A DNA stretch of 64,000 nt from Variovorax beijingensis (lineage in GTDB: Bacteria > Pseudomonadota > Gammaproteobacteria > Burkholderiales > Burkholderiaceae_C): assembly GCF_003951285.1 (NCBI RefSeq), contig NZ_RXFQ01000001.1:186001-250000 (forward strand), given 5' to 3'. The notes beneath the pieces were generated by a model. That model saw nothing but the letters and a program-made list of their open reading frames with translations. It was not told the origin of the DNA and ran no database searches. Shown piece by piece: positions 18,081 to 25,812 of the stretch (position 1 is its first letter; every line of letters begins with the position of its first letter). The translations under genes were made by a program, and so were the position numbers.

Positions 18081-19580
18081 TTACAGGGGATTGCTTGCCG
18101 GTGCGACCGGGGCCGGGGTGCTGCTTTCGAGGGCTCCGTTCAGGTAGATCTCGGCGCGGCTCGGAACGACATGGTTGTCAGTCGGGACGCGAGGCGATTC
18201 GCCCAGCGGCCGAACGAGGCGCGGCGTGATCACGAACATCAGTTCCGTCTGGTCGTTCTGGAATTCGGAGCTGCGGAACAGCGCGCCCATCACCGGAACC
18301 TCGCCGAGGCCGGGGTAGCGCTTGATGGTTTCGGTGACATTGCTCTTGATGAGCCCCGCAATGACGAAGCTCTGGCCGTCGTTGAGCTGCACGGTGGTGT
18401 CGGCGCGGCGTACCGTCAGCGAAGGCAGCACGGCCGTCACGCCGCCCACGGTGGTGAAGGGAGATCCCGTCTGCGACAGGTCCGACACCTCCGAGACCAT
18501 CTTGAGATTGATCCGTCCGCCGTTGAGCACGGTGGGGGTGAACTTCACGCCGATGCCAAACTCTTTTTCTTCCAGCGTGATGGTCGAGCCGGTGCGGCCG
18601 TTGGAGTTCTGCGCCACGGGGATGAAGATCTTTCCGCCCGACAGGAAGCTAGCCTGCTGCCCGCTGATCGACATGATGTTGGGCTCGGCCAGGATGCGCA
18701 CCAGGCCGTCGTCCTTCTGGCCATCGATTCCAATCGAGGCCCGGCCGATCCGCAGCGCCTCGACAAGGCCCGAGCCGCCGCTCAGGAAGTCGGAGATCAG
18801 CGAATAGGTGTTGAGACCGCCGCTGGCTGTGCGAAGCAGGCCGACACGCGCGCCCAGCCGGTCCAGCAGTGTCTTGCTGACCTCGGCGATCTTCACTTCG
18901 AGCATGACCTGCTGCGGCGCCGTGACGCGCAGCAGATTCACCACCTTCTTGCCGTCCGCGCCGTAGGCCGAGGCCAGGGTCAGCACGTCGTCGAGCTTGA
19001 GCGTGTCGCTCACCTCACCGGTGAGCACGATGGATTTCTCGGCGCTGCGCACGCGGATTCGGTTCTCTTCGGGCATCAGCTCGGCCAGCTTGGACTGCAG
19101 CGCGCCCGGGTCGATCGTCACGATGACGTCCTTGATATAGCAGGTGCCGTCGGCGCTTTGCAGCACCACGTTCATCGAACCGGCCTGCCGTCCGCGGAAG
19201 AAGAGATCGTTCGGACTCAGCAGCATCACGTCGACATCGGCGACGCCATCGCCCGCGCCCTTTGCCGCCGCGGACGCCTGTGCCGGCTGCGCCGTGGCTG
19301 CCGGGGCGTTGCTCGGCGGCTGCCCGCTGACCAGGATGCGCGCGACACGTGTCTGCAGCGGAATGACCACCGACTTGCCGAGCACCGCATAGGTCGGTTG
19401 GTCGTCCGGAATGATGGCCCTGCAGCGGCGCATCGCAGGTGCGGCGGCCGGCGCGGGCGCCGTTGACGCCGCGACGGGAGCCGGGGCCGGGGCTGCTGCA
19501 GGCTCCGCCGCAAACCCGGGCGCCGCCAGGGTCGTGAGCGCCGCCAGCAGCCAGGCGGATGAAGAAGAAAGATGTTGCAC
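18081..19580 (-). CDS. rcpA: Tad pilus outer-membrane secretin RcpA/CpaC
   Basis: 499 residues starting at a GTG (19580) behind GGAGGA; the frame is open much further upstream, over rcpC, but that part is a shadow. A signal peptide (to about residue 24) is followed by an Ala/Pro-rich stretch, an N-terminal pilus/BON-like region (VRSAEKSIVLTGEVSDTLKL) and the C-terminal secretin domain (VGVKFTPTVLNGGRINLKM-like, VPVMGALFRS, ELMFVITPRLVRP). It forms the outer-membrane gate for Flp pili. It follows rcpC by 23 bases and precedes the small lipoprotein that may be its pilotin. Confidence 0.93.
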   Translation of the reverse strand: MQHLSSSSAWLLAALTTLAAPGFAAEPAAAPAPAPVAASTAPAPAAAPAMRRCRAIIPDDQPTYAVLGKSVVIPLQTRVARILVSGQPPSNAPAATAQPAQASAAAKGAGDGVADVDVMLLSPNDLFFRGRQAGSMNVVLQSADGTCYIKDVIVTIDPGALQSKLAELMPEENRIRVRSAEKSIVLTGEVSDTLKLDDVLTLASAYGADGKKVVNLLRVTAPQQVMLEVKIAEVSKTLLDRLGARVGLLRTASGGLNTYSLISDFLSGGSGLVEALRIGRASIGIDGQKDDGLVRILAEPNIMSISGQQASFLSGGKIFIPVAQNSNGRTGSTITLEEKEFGIGVKFTPTVLNGGRINLKMVSEVSDLSQTGSPFTTVGGVTAVLPSLTVRRADTTVQLNDGQSFVIAGLIKSNVTETIKRYPGLGEVPVMGALFRSSEFQNDQTELMFVITPRLVRPLGESPRVPTDNHVVPSRAEIYLNGALESSTPAPVAPASNPL

Positions 19581-19603
19581 TTGTGGTTCCTCCAGGCGGG
19601 TGA

Positions 19604-20446
19604 TCAGAAGCAGGTGAGCGAGCGGGCTGCGTGCTGGATCACTTCCACGCACTCTGGTTGCCGCAGCACCACGGGGGCAGTACGCGGCACTCGCGCGGGG
19701 GCCGGCCGCGCTGCCACGGTGGTGGAGATCGGCAGGATTTCCTTCTCGCCGAACAGCTGGCCCTTGGTGACGCCTGCGGTGGCAACCGTGGTCCTGTCCA
19801 TCTGGTTGCGCAGCACCAGCGAGAGGGTTCCCACGCTGCGTGCGAGGTCGAGCTTTTCGGAGTCTTCGAGCGACAACTCCAGCGTCACGGCGCTGACCAC
19901 CTTCGGCTTGGTGTCGTCGCGGTTGGCCTCCTGCGCCACCGCCAGCACCAGCACTTTCTCGAGCACGGTCTTGCTGATCTGGCGGTTCTCTTCGCCGCGG
20001 TTCTTGTCCTGCTGCGCGTTGACCATCACATCGACGTAGTTGCCCGGCAGCGCAAAGCCCGCCACGCCCACCACGTCGTTGACCCGCACGGTCATGGCGC
20101 GCTTGCCGCTGGCAATGACGGCGGAGAGGCCGCCCTTGGTGCCGACCGGCGCGAGCTTGCCTTCCAGGATGGCCTCGCCGCGCAGCACGCCGACCTTGAC
20201 CACGCGGTCCTCGAGCGACTTGGCGTCCTTGAACGAACCGGGCGGCAGCGAGCCGCTCGGCCAGTCGACCAGCGACAGCATCTGGGGGTTGACCCGGCTG
20301 CCCAGTTCGATGTCGACGGCGGCCACCACCACCTTGTTGGATGCGATCCCGCCTTGTCGGGAGACCCAGCCCGCTGCGTAGACCGCGGCCGCCAGGCCGG
20401 TCAGGAGGGCCAGCAGAAGCAGCCCGAGCGCCTTGATGTTTTTCAT
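19604..20446 (-). CDS. rcpC: Tad pilus assembly protein RcpC/CpaB
   Basis: 280 residues. One N-terminal helix (residues 5-25), then an SAF domain (VVVAAVDIELGSRVNPQML ... VLRGEAILEGKLA) and the RcpC/CpaB domain (RAMTVRVNDVVGVAGFALPG, YVDVMV, followed by LALAQ-like strand). It is a periplasmic, membrane-anchored component associated with the secretin. It sits between the prepilin peptidase and rcpA, the standard order. The last 20 residues contain two Cys that are not part of the family core. Confidence 0.92.
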   Translation of the reverse strand: MKNIKALGLLLLALLTGLAAAVYAAGWVSRQGGIASNKVVVAAVDIELGSRVNPQMLSLVDWPSGSLPPGSFKDAKSLEDRVVKVGVLRGEAILEGKLAPVGTKGGLSAVIASGKRAMTVRVNDVVGVAGFALPGNYVDVMVNAQQDKNRGEENRQISKTVLEKVLVLAVAQEANRDDTKPKVVSAVTLELSLEDSEKLDLARSVGTLSLVLRNQMDRTTVATAGVTKGQLFGEKEILPISTTVAARPAPARVPRTAPVVLRQPECVEVIQHAARSLTCF

Positions 20447-20485
20447 GCGAATCTCCGCCGTGGATGAAATGAAGAATGGGACGGG

Positions 20486-21070
20486 CTAGACGAAGCCCAA
20501 CTGATGCGCCAGGACCTGTGCGATCGTCCCCACGCAAATGCAGATGCCGTACGGCAGCTTTCCGATGGATTGCCGCGTGTCGATCGTTCCGTTCGGCCGT
20601 ATGCCCGCAATGCCCGAGACGACGATGCCCTGCGCGGCTCCCTTGACGTTGGCCAGCATGTGGCCCAGGCGGCGCCGGTGAATGGCCACCGCCACGGCCG
20701 CAAAGCCGCCGGCAATGCAGGTGAACAGGATGGCCTGCAGCGTCTGGTAGGGCCCGAGAAAGGCGCCGACCATCGCCATCAGCTTGACGTCGCCCGCGCC
20801 CATGATCCCCAGCACATAGAACGGCAGCATGATCGCGAGGCCGGTGCCCAGGCCGCCCAGAGCGGCCATCGCGCCTGTCATCGGCGTGCGCGCCGCGAAG
20901 GTGCCGTAGACGATCGCGAACACCATGCCGCCGAAGGTCAGCCAGTTGGGAATGCGATAGAAGCGCACGTCGCTCACCGCCGCCATCACCAGCAGCACGA
21001 AGAGCCCGCCCATGCGGAAGTCCGAGGCCAGCATGGTCAGCAGATCGAGGACTGCGTTGAATTCCTGCAT
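20486..21070 (-). CDS. tadV: Prepilin peptidase TadV/CpaA
   Basis: 194 residues, A24 aspartic peptidase without the methyltransferase domain of PilD. The two catalytic Asp are Asp34 in AVSDVRFYRIPN and Asp94 in GAGDVKLM, on a five- to six-helix membrane protein. It should process Flp, the TadE-like pseudopilins and the 48-residue prepilin-like product encoded just upstream. The start at 21070 is chosen as the Met that places Asp34 in the first loop; a longer frame extends over the upstream small gene. Confidence 0.93.
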   Translation of the reverse strand: MQEFNAVLDLLTMLASDFRMGGLFVLLVMAAVSDVRFYRIPNWLTFGGMVFAIVYGTFAARTPMTGAMAALGGLGTGLAIMLPFYVLGIMGAGDVKLMAMVGAFLGPYQTLQAILFTCIAGGFAAVAVAIHRRRLGHMLANVKGAAQGIVVSGIAGIRPNGTIDTRQSIGKLPYGICICVGTIAQVLAHQLGFV

Positions 21071-21080
21071 GGCGCGGACC

Positions 21081-21227
21081 TCAGGCGCTGCGCCGCACGG
21101 CAAGCAGCAGGAGCAGGCACACAACCACCACCAGCGAACCGATGAGCGCGGCTTCCATGAACGACATGCCCGCGTCCTCGCGCAGCAGGGTCATGAAGCT
21201 TCTTGGCAGCAGGTTGAGCGTTTCCAT
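21081..21227 (-). CDS. Minimal Flp-like prepilin (48 residues)
   Basis: A short gene that an ORF cut-off of 60 residues would miss. The product begins METLNLLPRS, contains the processing motif EDAG/MSFMEAALIG (Gly20, Glu25 at +5) and a hydrophobic helix of 14-18 residues, then stops after AVRRSA. The motif aligns directly with EDG/AQVIEYALII of the Flp pilin in the same operon, except that the +6 Tyr is Ala and that the product has no C-terminal domain at all. GGGGAACACGC precedes the ATG, and tadV starts 10 bases after the stop. It appears to be the first gene of the tad operon. Role unknown: minor pilin, tip starter or competitor of Flp. Confidence 0.7.
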   Translation of the reverse strand: METLNLLPRSFMTLLREDAGMSFMEAALIGSLVVVVCLLLLLAVRRSA

Positions 21228-21429
21228 GCGTGTTCCCCAGTGATGTTTGTCGGCCGGCACCGCTTCTTTCCCCTTGCCGGGCCGAAGCGTCTTGCCGTGG
21301 AGTCACTGTAGAAATCGCGCCGTATGCGCACATGAGCAGTGCGCCCCTTTTCCAGGGAGACAAGCGCCCCGCCCCCTTGGCCCGCAACCATGACAAAGCG
21401 CCTGCCCGCCAGCGGCCGCGCGAAGAGGC

Positions 21430-21459
21430 AAAAAAAAGCCCTGGCGTTGCCGCCAGGGC
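21430..21459 (-). terminator. Terminator of the SDR gene, insulating the tad operon
   Basis: GCCCTGGCG and CGCCAGGGC form a perfect 9-bp stem with a TTGC loop; on the minus strand it is followed by eight T. It lies 25 bases after the SDR stop, so the tad promoter must lie between here and 21228; I see no clear -35/-10 or sigma-54 site in those 200 bases. Confidence 0.9.
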
Positions 21460-21483
21460 CCTTGCTGCTGCTGTTGCTTCAGC

Positions 21484-22191
21484 TCAGGTGTCGAGCGTCA
21501 GGTGCTGCCCATGCAGCGCCGCGGCCGCGGGCGACGCAAGAAAGCCGATGGTCTGCGCCGCGACGGCAGTCGACACCCATTCGGCGGGATTGGCGTCCGG
21601 CATGGCCTGCCGATTGGCCGGCGTGTCGAGCACGCTGGGCGCCACGCTGTTGATGGCCACGCCATGCGGGGCGGCCTCGGCGGCCATGGCCTCGACCAGG
21701 CGCTGCAGCGCGCTCTTCGATGCGATGTACGCCGCCATGGCCGGCAGGCCGCGCGCCGCCACCTTGGCCGTCACCGCCACGATGCGGCCTGCGCCATGCT
21801 CGATCATCGAAGGCAGCACCGCCTGCGTCACCGCCACGAAGGACCAGGCGTTGAGGTTCATCATCCGGTCCCAGCTCGCCCGCGTGAGCGCGTGCGTGGC
21901 CTCGCCCATCTCGAAGCCGCCGGCAATGTGGACCAGCGCATCGATGCGGCCGAAGGCCTTGAGCGCCTGGCTCGCGAGTTCCGACATGTCGGCCGCCGAG
22001 GTCACGTCGCCCGCCAGCAGCAGGTGCTGCGAGTTGTCCAGGCCCGGGAAGACCTCGGCCAGGCGATCCGCGCGGTGGTCAACCAGCGCCAGGCGCGCGC
22101 CCTGCTCGAGGAAGTGCTGGACCACCGCGCGGCCCAGCGCGCCTGCGGCCCCGGTGATCACAACATGGGACATGGTGGTGGTATCTGTCAT
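21484..22191 (-). CDS. Short-chain dehydrogenase/reductase
   Basis: 235 residues from 22191, behind AGGAGAT. Classical SDR: TGAAGALGRAV cofactor motif, DVTSAAD, the NNAG position reads HIAGG, Ser in VAVTAKVAA is replaced (usual S before YxxxK is T/A here), YIASK catalytic Tyr-Lys, and the PG motif reads VAPSVLDTP. The acidic residue after strand 2 (LVDHRADR) favours NAD. The substrate cannot be told. It stands alone between tRNA-Lys (divergent) and the tad operon, ended by its own terminator. Confidence 0.85.
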   Translation of the reverse strand: MTDTTTMSHVVITGAAGALGRAVVQHFLEQGARLALVDHRADRLAEVFPGLDNSQHLLLAGDVTSAADMSELASQALKAFGRIDALVHIAGGFEMGEATHALTRASWDRMMNLNAWSFVAVTQAVLPSMIEHGAGRIVAVTAKVAARGLPAMAAYIASKSALQRLVEAMAAEAAPHGVAINSVAPSVLDTPANRQAMPDANPAEWVSTAVAAQTIGFLASPAAAALHGQHLTLDT

Positions 22192-22264
22192 GGAAGATCT
22201 CCTGATGGAGGGACCGCGGCCCCGTCGATGATGGCGAATCCTAACGCCGCCGCGTACAAAATCG

Positions 22265-22292
22265 TTGAGCCTCGGAATTTTTACGCTATACT
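22265..22292 (+). promoter_or_regulatory. Promoter of tRNA-Lys
   Basis: TTGAGC (22265-22270), 16-base spacer, TATACT (22287-22292). A start near 22299 would leave a 30-base leader before the tRNA. The surrounding sequence is AT-rich compared with the flanks. Confidence 0.7.
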
Positions 22293-22329
22293 TGCGGTCT
22301 TGCCAAAAAACGCAAAACGTTTTGTGCAA

Positions 22330-22405
22330 GGGCTCTTAGCTCAGTTGGTAGAGCAGCGGACTCTTAATCCGTAGGTCGAGTGTTCGAGTCACTCAGGGCC
22401 CACCA
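22330..22405 (+). tRNA. tRNA-Lys (anticodon CTT)
   Basis: 76 bases with encoded CCA. Acceptor GGGCTCT pairs with AGGGCCC (one T-G pair), D arm TAGCTCAGTTGGTAGAGC, anticodon loop CTCTTAA gives CTT for AAG codons, T loop TTCGAGT. A terminator follows after 21 bases. No integrated element is seen at its 3' end. Confidence 0.96.
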
Positions 22406-22426
22406 ACCAACATCGCGGAAACGCTG

Positions 22427-22461
22427 AAAAGCCCGCTACCTCCCCGGTAGCGGGCTTTTTT
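22427..22461 (+). terminator. Terminator of tRNA-Lys
   Basis: GCCCGCTACC and GGTAGCGGGC form a perfect 10-bp stem, TCCCC loop, then six T; an A-run precedes the stem, so it could also stop transcripts arriving from the minus strand genes on the right. Confidence 0.93.
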
Positions 22462-22482
22462 CATTGGCCTCCCCCTAGGGCA

Positions 22483-22893
22483 CTACGGCGCGCCGTCCAG
22501 CCAGCCCTCGACAAACCGCAACAGCACTTCCCGCCTTTCTCGCACCTCCGCCAGCAGGTACTGGCGCGCATGTCCCTGGGCCATTTCGTTCGACAGGAAC
22601 CAGACCTCGCGCGCCGGGTCTCCGTGCGGGGGCGGCGCGCCCCATGATGCGGCGCCGTTGCCGAGAAAGGCTTCCGTCACGGGCAGGCGCCCATCGGTGC
22701 GGCCCAGTTCCGACAGCGGGTTGCGCGGGCCGCCGAGTTCGATGCGGGCGTGCACGACATCTTCTTCCACCGCGATGGACGCCCCCAGGCCGCCTTGCTG
22801 CTGCACCTGCCAGAGCTGGGCAGCGCTGGCATGGCGCACCCAGCTTTCCAATGCCCGCGCGAGGCTTTCGATGATGGCTTGCTTGTTGTCCAT
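22483..22893 (-). CDS. Hypothetical protein, 136 residues
   Basis: Not recognised. The product is acidic to neutral, without signal peptide or membrane helix, and begins MDNKQAIIESLARALESWV, an amphipathic helix. A beta-rich centre (GASIAVEEDVVHARIELGG) and a helical C-terminus (ARQYLLAEVRERREVLLRFV) follow. The overall helix-strand-helix plan recalls small secretion-chaperone folds, but I see no type III genes nearby and do not claim it. AAGGAGTG precedes the ATG at a good distance. It follows another small unknown gene by 42 bases, forming a two-gene unit that ends at the terminator shared with tRNA-Lys. Confidence 0.7.
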   Translation of the reverse strand: MDNKQAIIESLARALESWVRHASAAQLWQVQQQGGLGASIAVEEDVVHARIELGGPRNPLSELGRTDGRLPVTEAFLGNGAASWGAPPPHGDPAREVWFLSNEMAQGHARQYLLAEVRERREVLLRFVEGWLDGAP

Positions 22894-22935
22894 GCGGCAC
22901 TCACTCCTTCATGTTCATATCGATGCCTTGCAGCA

Positions 22936-23142
22936 CTACCACTCGCCGACTTCGCGCACGCGCTGGTCGAGATCGGGATATTCGAGGCTGCGGTCCGTTG
23001 GCGCAAGCGAAGGCTCCTGCGCGCCCTGCCCGGCCGCAGCGCCGATGCCCAGGCGCTGCGCAAGCGCCCACGCCATGCGGCGGCGCGGCTGCGCCGGACG
23101 AACCGCGATCATCCGGATGGGGGTGTTGCTGCGCTTGCGCAT
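22936..23142 (-). CDS. Hypothetical small basic protein, 68 residues
   Basis: Not recognised. The start at 23142 has an excellent AAGGAG site 6-7 bases before it. The N-terminal half is strongly basic (MRKRSNTPIRMI ... PRRRMAWALAQRLG) and the C-terminal half acidic (RSLEYPDLDQRVREVGEW). No signal peptide. It is upstream of, and probably co-transcribed with, the 136-residue unknown gene. Codon use matches the neighbours, and the ribosome site is the main support for it being real. Confidence 0.6.
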   Translation of the reverse strand: MRKRSNTPIRMIAVRPAQPRRRMAWALAQRLGIGAAAGQGAQEPSLAPTDRSLEYPDLDQRVREVGEW

Positions 23143-23332
23143 GGTGGCTCCTTGGGTTGATGGCGCGGGTTTTCCATTTCGGTTGTGTCCTCGCGCGACG
23201 GACAGCACCCTGGGGTGCTGCCCCGTACGACGTCGCCGCACAGGAACGGTCCACTTTCCTGCACATCCCGCCAGGCCGTCCACGCGGCTGGAAACTGGCG
23301 GTGTGGCGAAGGCACACCCGAAATGGCAAAAC

Positions 23333-23368
23333 AAAAAAAAAGGCCCGGAACCTTGCGGTGTCCGGGCC
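23333..23368 (-). terminator. Strong terminator on the minus strand
   Basis: GGCCCGGA pairs with TCCGGGCC, an 11-base loop, then nine T on the minus strand. It lies 30 bases after the stop of a 36-codon frame (23398-23508). This is the main evidence that something is transcribed leftwards here. Confidence 0.85.
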
Positions 23369-23397
23369 TCTGGTGAACAGAGCTTGGGAAGTGCGCT

Positions 23398-23508
23398 TTA
23401 AGCGCAACCTCCGCCCGGGGGCATCCGACCTTTGAACGCTGCAACGCGCACGAGCGATCGGCCCGAAGCGGGTCGAATGCTGGTGAGGTTCAGTGCGGTG
23501 GGGATCAC
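23398..23508 (-). CDS. Possible 36-residue peptide divergent from the HTH gene
   Basis: A GTG-started frame preceded by AGGAACCATC and followed within 30 bases by a strong terminator. The product (VIPTALNLTSIRPASGRSLV ..., ending PPGGGCA) is basic, soluble-looking and contains one Cys as its second-last residue. It is divergent from the HTH gene at 23640. I recognise no family. The alternative is a small non-coding RNA between the HTH promoter region and this terminator. Confidence 0.4.
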   Translation of the reverse strand: MIPTALNLTSIRPASGRSLVRVAAFKGRMPPGGGCA

Positions 23509-23576
23509 GATGGTTCCTGGTTGAAGTTTTCTTCTTTGTGCGGCCGAGACCGCGAATGAGCCGAACTGTAAATAGT

Positions 23577-23626
23577 GTTTACGCGAGCGTCAACAACCGG
23601 GACAATCTTTCTCTGTCTCGTTGTTG
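23577..23626. promoter_or_regulatory. Palindromic operator-like site and inverted repeat before the HTH gene
   Basis: GTTTACGC-GA-GCGTCAAC (23577-23594) is a palindrome with 7 of 8 matching positions per arm. Overlapping its right end, CAACAACCGGGACA (23591-23604) and TGTCTCGTTGTTG (23614-23626) form an imperfect inverted repeat that would fold in the transcript. Both lie in the 131-base divergent region between the HTH gene and the 36-codon frame, where an autoregulatory site is expected. Confidence 0.5.
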
Positions 23627-23639
23627 TTGTTTTCAAACA

Positions 23640-24032
23640 GTGCCCAATACCACCGTCGCGCGTCGCCGCAATGTTCTTGCGCTGCACCGCCGCTTTCTCG
23701 AAGGGGCCATTGCAGCCGGCCTGCCCGCCAAGGGACTGGACCAGGCCTTTGCCAGGAAGATCGAAATCTCGCCCAGCATGTGGAGCCAGATCAAGAGCTC
23801 CCGCCCGATCGGCGACAACCTGGCGCGGCAGATCGAGCAGCATTGCGAGGTGGAGCCGGGCTGGCTCGACAAGGAAGACCGGCCCTCCGAAGTGCCCGAT
23901 GCGGCGGAAGAGCGCTTCATCGCAGCCGCGCGCCAGGCCTGGCGGCAGGCCAACGCCAAGGAAAAGAGGGAACTCAGCGGCTGGCTCAAGCAGCGTGCGG
24001 CACGCGCGCCCGGTGACGAGCCGCCGCCCTGA
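23640..24032 (+). CDS. Small HTH (XRE/lambda-repressor-like) DNA-binding protein
   Basis: 130 residues from a GTG at 23640; no ATG exists in frame close to the first conserved residues. The HTH region is about residues 20-65: FLEGAIAAGLPAKGLDQAFARKIEISPSMWSQIKSSRPIG, a helix-turn-helix with an unusual long first helix, followed by DNLARQIEQHCEVEPGWLD, a motif typical of phage-repressor-like regulators. The C-terminal third is a charged helix (FIAAARQAWRQANAKEKREL). No peptidase domain. Similar proteins are frequent in Comamonadaceae; targets unknown. The palindrome just upstream suggests autoregulation. Confidence 0.8.
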   Translation: MPNTTVARRRNVLALHRRFLEGAIAAGLPAKGLDQAFARKIEISPSMWSQIKSSRPIGDNLARQIEQHCEVEPGWLDKEDRPSEVPDAAEERFIAAARQAWRQANAKEKRELSGWLKQRAARAPGDEPPP

Positions 24033-24038
24033 TGCGCT

Positions 24039-24497
24039 TCAGGCGAGCGAGGGCGTGCCGCGCAGGATGGCCGTGCGCAGGTCTTGCGGAATTTCCACGG
24101 CGCGATGGCTCTCGAGCGAGGTGGTCACGAGCACCTGCCTGACCTGCATGCGCAGTTCGCCGCTCGCGGGATCGAAGCAGCGCAGCACGAGCGTCATGGA
24201 GCGCGAGCCCAGCCGCTCCACGGCAAGGCCCAACATGACTTGGTCACCCATGCGGCTCACGGCGCGGAAGTCGGCCTCGAGCCGCACCGTGGGCAGGCCG
24301 ATGCGCCGCTCGGCGATGAGCGCGTGGTAGCCGATGCCGAGCCCTTCGCTCACCCAGTCTTCCACCAGGCCGTTGAGCATGATGAAGTACTGCGGATAGA
24401 AGACGATGCCTGCCGGGTCGCAATCGGAAAAGCGGATCATCCGCGCGCGTTGGAACTCGACCTGGGGCGCTTCGGTTTCGCCTGTGCTCGTCGCCAT
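24039..24497 (-). CDS. Hotdog-fold acyl-CoA thioesterase, 4-hydroxybenzoyl-CoA thioesterase type
   Basis: 152 residues. FSDCDPAGIVFYPQYF near residue 25 is the signature of the 4-hydroxybenzoyl-CoA thioesterase (4HBT, Pseudomonas type) family, with the catalytic Asp of DPAGI. This family releases aromatic acids from their CoA thioesters in the cytosol. Last gene of a three-gene operon (SDR, MarR, thioesterase) and overlapping the MarR stop by one base. In the context of the auxin locus a fitting substrate would be anthraniloyl-CoA or an indolic acyl-CoA; that is inference, and the residues do not tell which. Confidence 0.85.
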   Translation of the reverse strand: MATSTGETEAPQVEFQRARMIRFSDCDPAGIVFYPQYFIMLNGLVEDWVSEGLGIGYHALIAERRIGLPTVRLEADFRAVSRMGDQVMLGLAVERLGSRSMTLVLRCFDPASGELRMQVRQVLVTTSLESHRAVEIPQDLRTAILRGTPSLA

Positions 24498-25024
24498 CAG
24501 CCCTCCTCGCCCGCAGGCTCGCTTCGCATCACGTGCACGCGCAGCTGGCCGAGCTGGGCATGCATCTGCCTGACGGTCTTCATGTCGAGGCCGGAGAACA
24601 TCTCGAGGATCCATTGCTCGTGCTCCTTGGCCATGGTCTCGAAGCTCGCGCGGCCCTTGGGCGTGAGGCTCACGATCCACGAGCGGCGGTCGTCGGGGCT
24701 GTGGGCGCGCGCCACCAGGCCGTCGCGCTCGAGCTCGTCGGTCAGGCCCGTGACGTTGCCGCCGGTCACCATCAGGTAGCGCGACAGCACGCGCATCTTC
24801 AGGCCCTCTTCATAGCGGTAGAGCTGGGCCATGTAGTCGAAGCGCGCCAGCGAGATGCCGAAGCGCTCGCGCAGCCGGCGCCGTATCTCGGCCTCGATCT
24901 GCGTGGTGCTGGCGAGCATGCGCAGCCACAGCCTGAGCATGGCGTGGTCTTCGCGGCCGGCGCGGGCCTCGTGGCCGAGCTCTTCGGCGTCGCTGAGCGC
25001 GGCATGCGAGGCGTCGTTGCGCAT
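24497..25024 (-). CDS. MarR-family regulator at the right-to-left end of the auxin locus
   Basis: 175 residues. Winged helix core about residues 55-130: ISLARFDYMAQLYRYEEGLKMRVLSRYLMVTGGNVTGLTDELERDGLV and the wing HSPDDRRSWIVSLTPKG. The N-terminal 30 residues are an extension beyond the usual MarR. It sits between an SDR and a thioesterase gene with ATGA overlaps on the upstream side. A 13-bp perfect palindrome lies just before the operon (25813-25825) and is its likely operator. MarR proteins of this kind usually bind an aromatic acid or its CoA ester; published work on the Variovorax auxin locus, as I recall it, describes MarR regulators binding IAA. Confidence 0.9.
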   Translation of the reverse strand: MRNDASHAALSDAEELGHEARAGREDHAMLRLWLRMLASTTQIEAEIRRRLRERFGISLARFDYMAQLYRYEEGLKMRVLSRYLMVTGGNVTGLTDELERDGLVARAHSPDDRRSWIVSLTPKGRASFETMAKEHEQWILEMFSGLDMKTVRQMHAQLGQLRVHVMRSEPAGEEG

Positions 25025-25800
25025 CACATCACCTCCCCGCCCGACACCGAGACCGACTGCCCGGTGACGGACGCGGCGCCCTCCCCGCAGAGCCAGCGTA
25101 CCGCGTCCGCCACCTCGGCGGGCTGCACGATGCGGCGCTGCGGATTGGCGCTGGAGAACTCGGCCAGCGCATCGGCTTCGCTGCGGCCGGTCTTGCCCAC
25201 CACGTTGGCAACGCTCGCGCGCAGGATGTCGGTGTCGGTGTAGCCGGGGCACACCGCGTTCACCGTGACGCCCTTGCGCGCCACCTCGAGCGCGAGCGAG
25301 CGCGTGAGCCCGACCACGCCATGCTTGGCCGCCGCATAGGCCGCGACGTAGGCATAGCCCTTCTGGCCCGCGGTGCTGGCGATGTTGACGATACGGCCCC
25401 AGCCGGCTTCGAGCATGTCGGGCAGCGCGGCCTGGGTGCACAGGAAGGTGCCGGTGAGGTTCACCGACAGCATGCGCTGCCAGAGCTCGGCCGAAGTCTT
25501 GAGAAAAGGCGTGCTCTCGGCTGCACCCGCGTTGTTGACGAGGATGGCGAACGGCCCGCGCTCGGCACGCGCCAGCGCGAAGGCCGACTGCACGGCCTGC
25601 GCGTCGGCCACGTCGGCCGCGGCCACGCCGTGGCCCTGGCCCGCGAGCGACGCAGCCACGCGCCGGAGCGCATCGAGGTCGCGCCCGAGCAGCGTGAGCG
25701 TTGCGCCCTCGGCAGCCAGGGTGCGGGCGATCTCGGCCCCGATGCCGCGCGCGGCGCCGGTGACGAGGGCATGGCGGCCGGTCAATGAATTTGCGTGCAT
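25024..25800 (-). CDS. SDR, 3-hydroxyacyl-CoA/3-oxoacyl dehydrogenase-like
   Basis: 258 residues. Classical SDR with [25 protein letters not shown], Ser in [16 protein letters not shown] catalytic Tyr-Lys and [10 protein letters not shown]. The GRDLDAL after strand 2 points to NADP(H) or mixed use (Arg). It closely resembles the SDRs acting on 3-hydroxyacyl-CoA in aromatic catabolism. First gene of the operon with MarR and thioesterase. The promoter and operator lie directly upstream. Confidence 0.88.
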   Translation of the reverse strand: MHANSLTGRHALVTGAARGIGAEIARTLAAEGATLTLLGRDLDALRRVAASLAGQGHGVAAADVADAQAVQSAFALARAERGPFAILVNNAGAAESTPFLKTSAELWQRMLSVNLTGTFLCTQAALPDMLEAGWGRIVNIASTAGQKGYAYVAAYAAAKHGVVGLTRSLALEVARKGVTVNAVCPGYTDTDILRASVANVVGKTGRSEADALAEFSSANPQRRIVQPAEVADAVRWLCGEGAASVTGQSVSVSGGEVM

Positions 25801-25812
25801 ACCTGAATTGTT

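Noticed and set aside
19581..20537. N-terminal extension of the rcpA frame to over 800 residues
   Set aside because: The extension overlaps the whole rcpC gene in another frame; a GTG with GGAGGA and a signal peptide define the true start at 19580.
22330..22461. Genomic island attached at tRNA-Lys
   Set aside because: No integrase, no direct repeat of the tRNA 3' end that I can find, and a normal terminator follows the gene.
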